Origin: an uncultured bacterium
GTDB taxonomy: Bacteria > DUMJ01
NCBI GenBank assembly: GCA_937958695.1
Contig: CALGNK010000003.1
Location: 32,457 to 96,456 of the forward strand
Direction of reading: 5' to 3'
Length of the DNA: 64,000 nt
Below, one piece after another: positions 62,198 to 64,000 of the stretch. The translations under genes and the position numbers were made by a program. The notes beneath the pieces were generated by a model. It saw nothing but the letters and a program-made list of their open reading frames with translations. It was not told where the DNA came from and did not search any database. The number at the start of each line of letters is the position of its first letter. The stretch's first letter is position 1.

Positions 62198-63189
62198 GCG
62201 AAAGTATCTATATATTTTCTAGTGGGGAGATAAAAAGAAAGCAGAACACGATATATTTTGAAAACGAAAAGGGAGACTACAAATATATACCCGTTGAAAA
62301 TACTAGAGACATTCATCTTTTTGGAGAAGTAACTTTAAACAAAGAGATATTAGAATTCTTTACTCAGAACGAGATACTAATACACTTTTACAACTACTAT
62401 GGATACTATGTGGGAAGCTATTACCCTAGGGAACACTATAATTCTGGCTATATGATATTAAAACAGGCAGAACACTATTTAGACTCTCAAAAAAGATTTC
62501 TATTAGCCTATAAATTTGTCTTGGGGGCTATATTAAATATAAAAAAGGTCCTAAGCTACTATATAAATCGAGGTATAGACCTAGATAAATACTTAGAGAA
62601 TATAGAACATCTTGAGAAATCTCTTTCGGGACAGGAAGATATAGAAGGACTAATGGCTATAGAGGGAAACATAAGAGATGTGTATTACTCTTCTTTCAAT
62701 CCGATTATAGATAGCGAAGAATTTGAGATAGACAAAAGGACAAAGAAACCACCAGAAAATAGAATGAATGCACTGATAAGTTTTGGAAATTCTCTACTAT
62801 ATACATATATTCTCTCTGAAATCTACAAGACCCATTTGGATCCAAGAATAGGTTTTCTACACGCCACAAATTTTAGAAGATTTACATTAAATCTTGATAT
62901 AGCTGAAATTTTTAAGCCAATTATAGTAGATAGAGTAATCTTCTATATAATTAACAAGAATATGATAAGCCCTGAAGACTTTGAAGAGAAACTTGGGGGG
63001 ATATATTTAAAAGAGTCTGGTAGGAAAGTCTTTATAGAAAGGCTAGAGGAAAAATTAAAAACCACTGTAAATTACAAAAAGATAGGGAAAGAGGTCTCTT
63101 ATAGAAGACTTATAAGACTTGAGCTATACAAACTAGAGAAACATCTTATTGGAGATGAAGAATATATCCCTTTAGTTTCTGAATGGTAG
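62194..63189 (+). CDS. cas1: CRISPR integrase Cas1
   Basis: Catalytic subunit of spacer integration. Metal ligands are E157 (MAIEGNIRDVYY), H223 (GFLHATNFRRF) and E238 (LDIAEIFKPIIVD, D235 nearby). The N-terminal beta domain and C-terminal helical domain are both complete in 332 residues, Cas1b type. The ATG at 62194 overlaps the cas4 stop; an earlier in-frame start inside cas4 is unlikely. Confidence 0.95.
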   Translation: MSESIYIFSSGEIKRKQNTIYFENEKGDYKYIPVENTRDIHLFGEVTLNKEILEFFTQNEILIHFYNYYGYYVGSYYPREHYNSGYMILKQAEHYLDSQKRFLLAYKFVLGAILNIKKVLSYYINRGIDLDKYLENIEHLEKSLSGQEDIEGLMAIEGNIRDVYYSSFNPIIDSEEFEIDKRTKKPPENRMNALISFGNSLLYTYILSEIYKTHLDPRIGFLHATNFRRFTLNLDIAEIFKPIIVDRVIFYIINKNMISPEDFEEKLGGIYLKESGRKVFIERLEEKLKTTVNYKKIGKEVSYRRLIRLELYKLEKHLIGDEEYIPLVSEW

Positions 63190-63193
63190 TTGA

Positions 63194-63199
63194 TATAAT
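63194..63199 (+). promoter_or_regulatory. -10 box close to the cas2 start
   Basis: TATAAT nine bases before the cas2 ATG at 63209. No Shine-Dalgarno precedes that ATG, so cas2 may have its own leaderless transcript. No clear -35. Confidence 0.4.
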
Positions 63200-63208
63200 T
63201 TATAGTAA

Positions 63209-63472
63209 ATGTATCTAATTATGGTTTACGACATTAATGAGGAAAGGGTTAATAAGGTATTAAAGGTTGGAAGAAAGTATCTAGAATGGGTTCAGAATTC
63301 TGTCCTAGAAGGGGAAATAACAGAAGCAAAATTTGAGAAGCTAAAGATGGAACTTATCAATATAATCAATCCAGAAGAAGATTCAGTAATCTTCTATATT
63401 ATGAGAACTACCAAATATACTAGTAGAGAGATTCTTGGAATAAGTAAGGGTGGGTTCCAAAGATTTCTATAA
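63209..63472 (+). CDS. cas2: CRISPR adaptation protein Cas2
   Basis: Small ferredoxin-fold partner of Cas1; starts MYLIMVYDINEERVNKVLKVGRKYL with D8 in the usual metal position (quoted core VYDINEERV). Length of 87 is standard. It lies 19 bases after cas1 without a normal ribosome site. It is the last cas gene; a transposase remnant follows 30-80 bases later. Confidence 0.94.
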   Translation: MYLIMVYDINEERVNKVLKVGRKYLEWVQNSVLEGEITEAKFEKLKMELINIINPEEDSVIFYIMRTTKYTSREILGISKGGFQRFL

Positions 63473-63502
63473 AATTTGTGATAAGTTGCATATTGTAGGG
63501 GT

Positions 63503-63805
63503 CGGGTCTGTCAAGAAGCTTGTGTAAATCCCCTGGTGTCTCATAATTACAGGTATCCTCAGAGTCTCTGTCTCTTGGAACGTTTATTCTTATTTTTCCT
63601 GATTTGCCATAGACCTCTTTAGATGTATATCCATTCCTAGAATTATCTGTCTTCTTATTCTCACGATCATATCTAGGATATCCAAGATGAGTATCCATTT
63701 CTCCCTCTAAGATTGCTTCTACCATTTCCTTTTCTAGCTGTGTAATAAATTCATCTACCTCATCCACAGATTATTTTACACCGCATTATTCATAGTTGAC
63801 TCCTG
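63503..63805 (-). mobile_element. Internally deleted IS256-family element (remnant)
   Basis: Contains the first part of an IS256/Mutator-type transposase on the - strand. About 25 bp further, GGGTCTGTCAAGAAGCTTGT at 63504-63523, continuing GTAAAT, resembles the ends of IS256-family elements. A GTGTAAA/GTCAA pair in inverted orientation occurs at 63774-63800 beyond the transposase start, with different spacing. I read this as a copy that lost most of its interior. Ends are approximate. Confidence 0.5.
63558..63767 (-). pseudogene. IS256-family transposase, N-terminal fragment
   Basis: About 70 codons match the start of Mutator-type transposases: a charged helix, then EMDTHLGYPRYDRENKKTDN and SRNGYTSKEV, then RINVPRDRDSE. 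After the last Glu the frame continues into sequence unrelated to transposase (63420-63557), and the DDE catalytic core is absent. It cannot be active. Confidence 0.8.
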
Positions 63806-63843
63806 GAAGTTTTTGTTAATATTCTACCAAAAGCTTCCAGGAG
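63800..63843. repeat. 16-bp imperfect inverted repeat next to the IS remnant
   Basis: CTCCTGGAAGTTTTTG (63800-63815) and CAAAAGCTTCCAGGAG (63828-63843) pair with one mismatch around a 12-base loop. No T run follows. It may be an IS end, a target-site structure or a terminator of the cas operon lacking its U tract. Confidence 0.5.
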
Positions 63844-63878
63844 ATTTAATTTGATTACGGGTTGGGAAGATCGGGGTA

Positions 63879-63908
63879 TTGACAGTAGTGATATAGATAT
63901 AGTATACT
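63879..63908 (+). promoter_or_regulatory. Promoter in the presumed CRISPR leader
   Basis: TTGACA (63879-63884) and TATACT (63903-63908), 18 bp apart. A second TTGACAG followed by GATATAG at 63933-63949 partly repeats the first box and its flank. Position downstream of cas2 and before a repeat-like sequence fits a CRISPR leader promoter. Confidence 0.5.
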
Positions 63909-63967
63909 TAGAATGCGAAAAGTAATCGCACCTTGACAGAAGGATATAGTAAGAGGAAAGAGTCCTT

Positions 63968-63996
63968 GTTAATTCTTATAAAGAGGAATTATAAAT
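63968..63996 (+). CRISPR. Possible first CRISPR repeat at the window edge
   Basis: GTTAATTCTTATAAAGAGGA and the next bases ATTATAAAT give a 29-base unit that looks like type I-B repeats (GTT start, AT-rich middle, GAGGAATT near the end). AATTC and GAATT form a short inverted repeat inside it. Only one copy is visible because the window stops four bases later, so this is a guess from position and form. Confidence 0.3.
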
Positions 63997-64000
63997 AGAG

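Noticed and set aside
63420-63557. Continuation of the transposase frame into the end of cas2
   Set aside because: After about 70 transposase-like codons the translated sequence has no similarity to the family and runs antisense to cas2, so it is not counted as coding.
63951-63965. AGAGGAAAGAGTCC resembles the GAGGAAAGUCC core of RNase P RNA
   Set aside because: There are two extra bases within the core, and the other universal RNase P segments are not found within the remaining bases. A CRISPR leader fits the place better.

Overview
The window comes from a low-GC thermophilic bacterium. Codons such as ATA, AGA and AGG are heavily used, intergenic spaces are short, start/stop overlaps (ATGA) are frequent, and the lipoate, M42-peptidase, BMP-importer and type I-B CRISPR families are ones common in thermophilic Firmicutes, Thermotogota and Dictyoglomota. 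I read it as a deep-branching thermophile of that kind; the sequence alone does not let me name the species.

Layout. (1) 1-5.6 kb: the tail of a PfkB kinase, cysE, then a + strand run lipB-lipA-Spy-like periplasmic protein-M42 aminopeptidase-gltX. (2) 5.6-10.7 kb: a GH78-type glycosidase and a three-domain sugar-nucleotide protein. (3) 10.7-28.2 kb: one very tight - strand gene train, rpsO-pnp-M16 peptidase-dut-dapB-dapA-rnj-ftsK-BMP nucleoside ABC importer (4 genes)-rodZ-rimO-cinA-thpR, with an evident promoter only in front of rpsO. The order resembles the rpsO...spoIIIE...ymfM-cinA-recA region of Firmicutes, but recA is absent. (4) 28.4-43.5 kb: housekeeping genes (rlmI-like, an MFS carrier, tRNA-Ser inside an operon, an OYE-family enzyme, a PP-loop enzyme, divIVA, pyrE), a small HTH-radical SAM-cupin operon behind a strong promoter with a palindromic operator, then acpS, anmK, an orphan 2-oxoacid oxidoreductase gamma subunit, a PepT-like peptidase, a VOC protein, a PL22-like lyase and hpt with a kinase/nuclease-like fusion. 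(5) 44.4-54 kb: a carbohydrate region with two solute-binding proteins, MalF/MalG-type permeases without an ATPase, a GH20-like protein, a small lipoprotein and a ThuA-Gfo/Idh fusion. (6) 54-64 kb: a WYL regulator and a complete type I-B CRISPR-Cas operon (cas6-cas8b-cas7-cas5-cas3-cas4-cas1-cas2), an IS256-type remnant, and a promoter followed by what may be the first CRISPR repeat at the window edge.

The least expected structure is in non-coding DNA. Two arrays of TTAA boxes spaced exactly 11 bp apart lie on either side of the hpt-kinase/nuclease pair (42804-42862 and 44595-44653). The first array sits in front of a possible small RNA that carries an anti-Shine-Dalgarno stretch and ends in a strong terminator. 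Other points worth follow-up are an M16 peptidase whose only canonical start would delete its zinc site, several genes whose -10 box is so close to the ATG that the mRNA should be leaderless, and the operator-controlled HTH-radical SAM-cupin unit.
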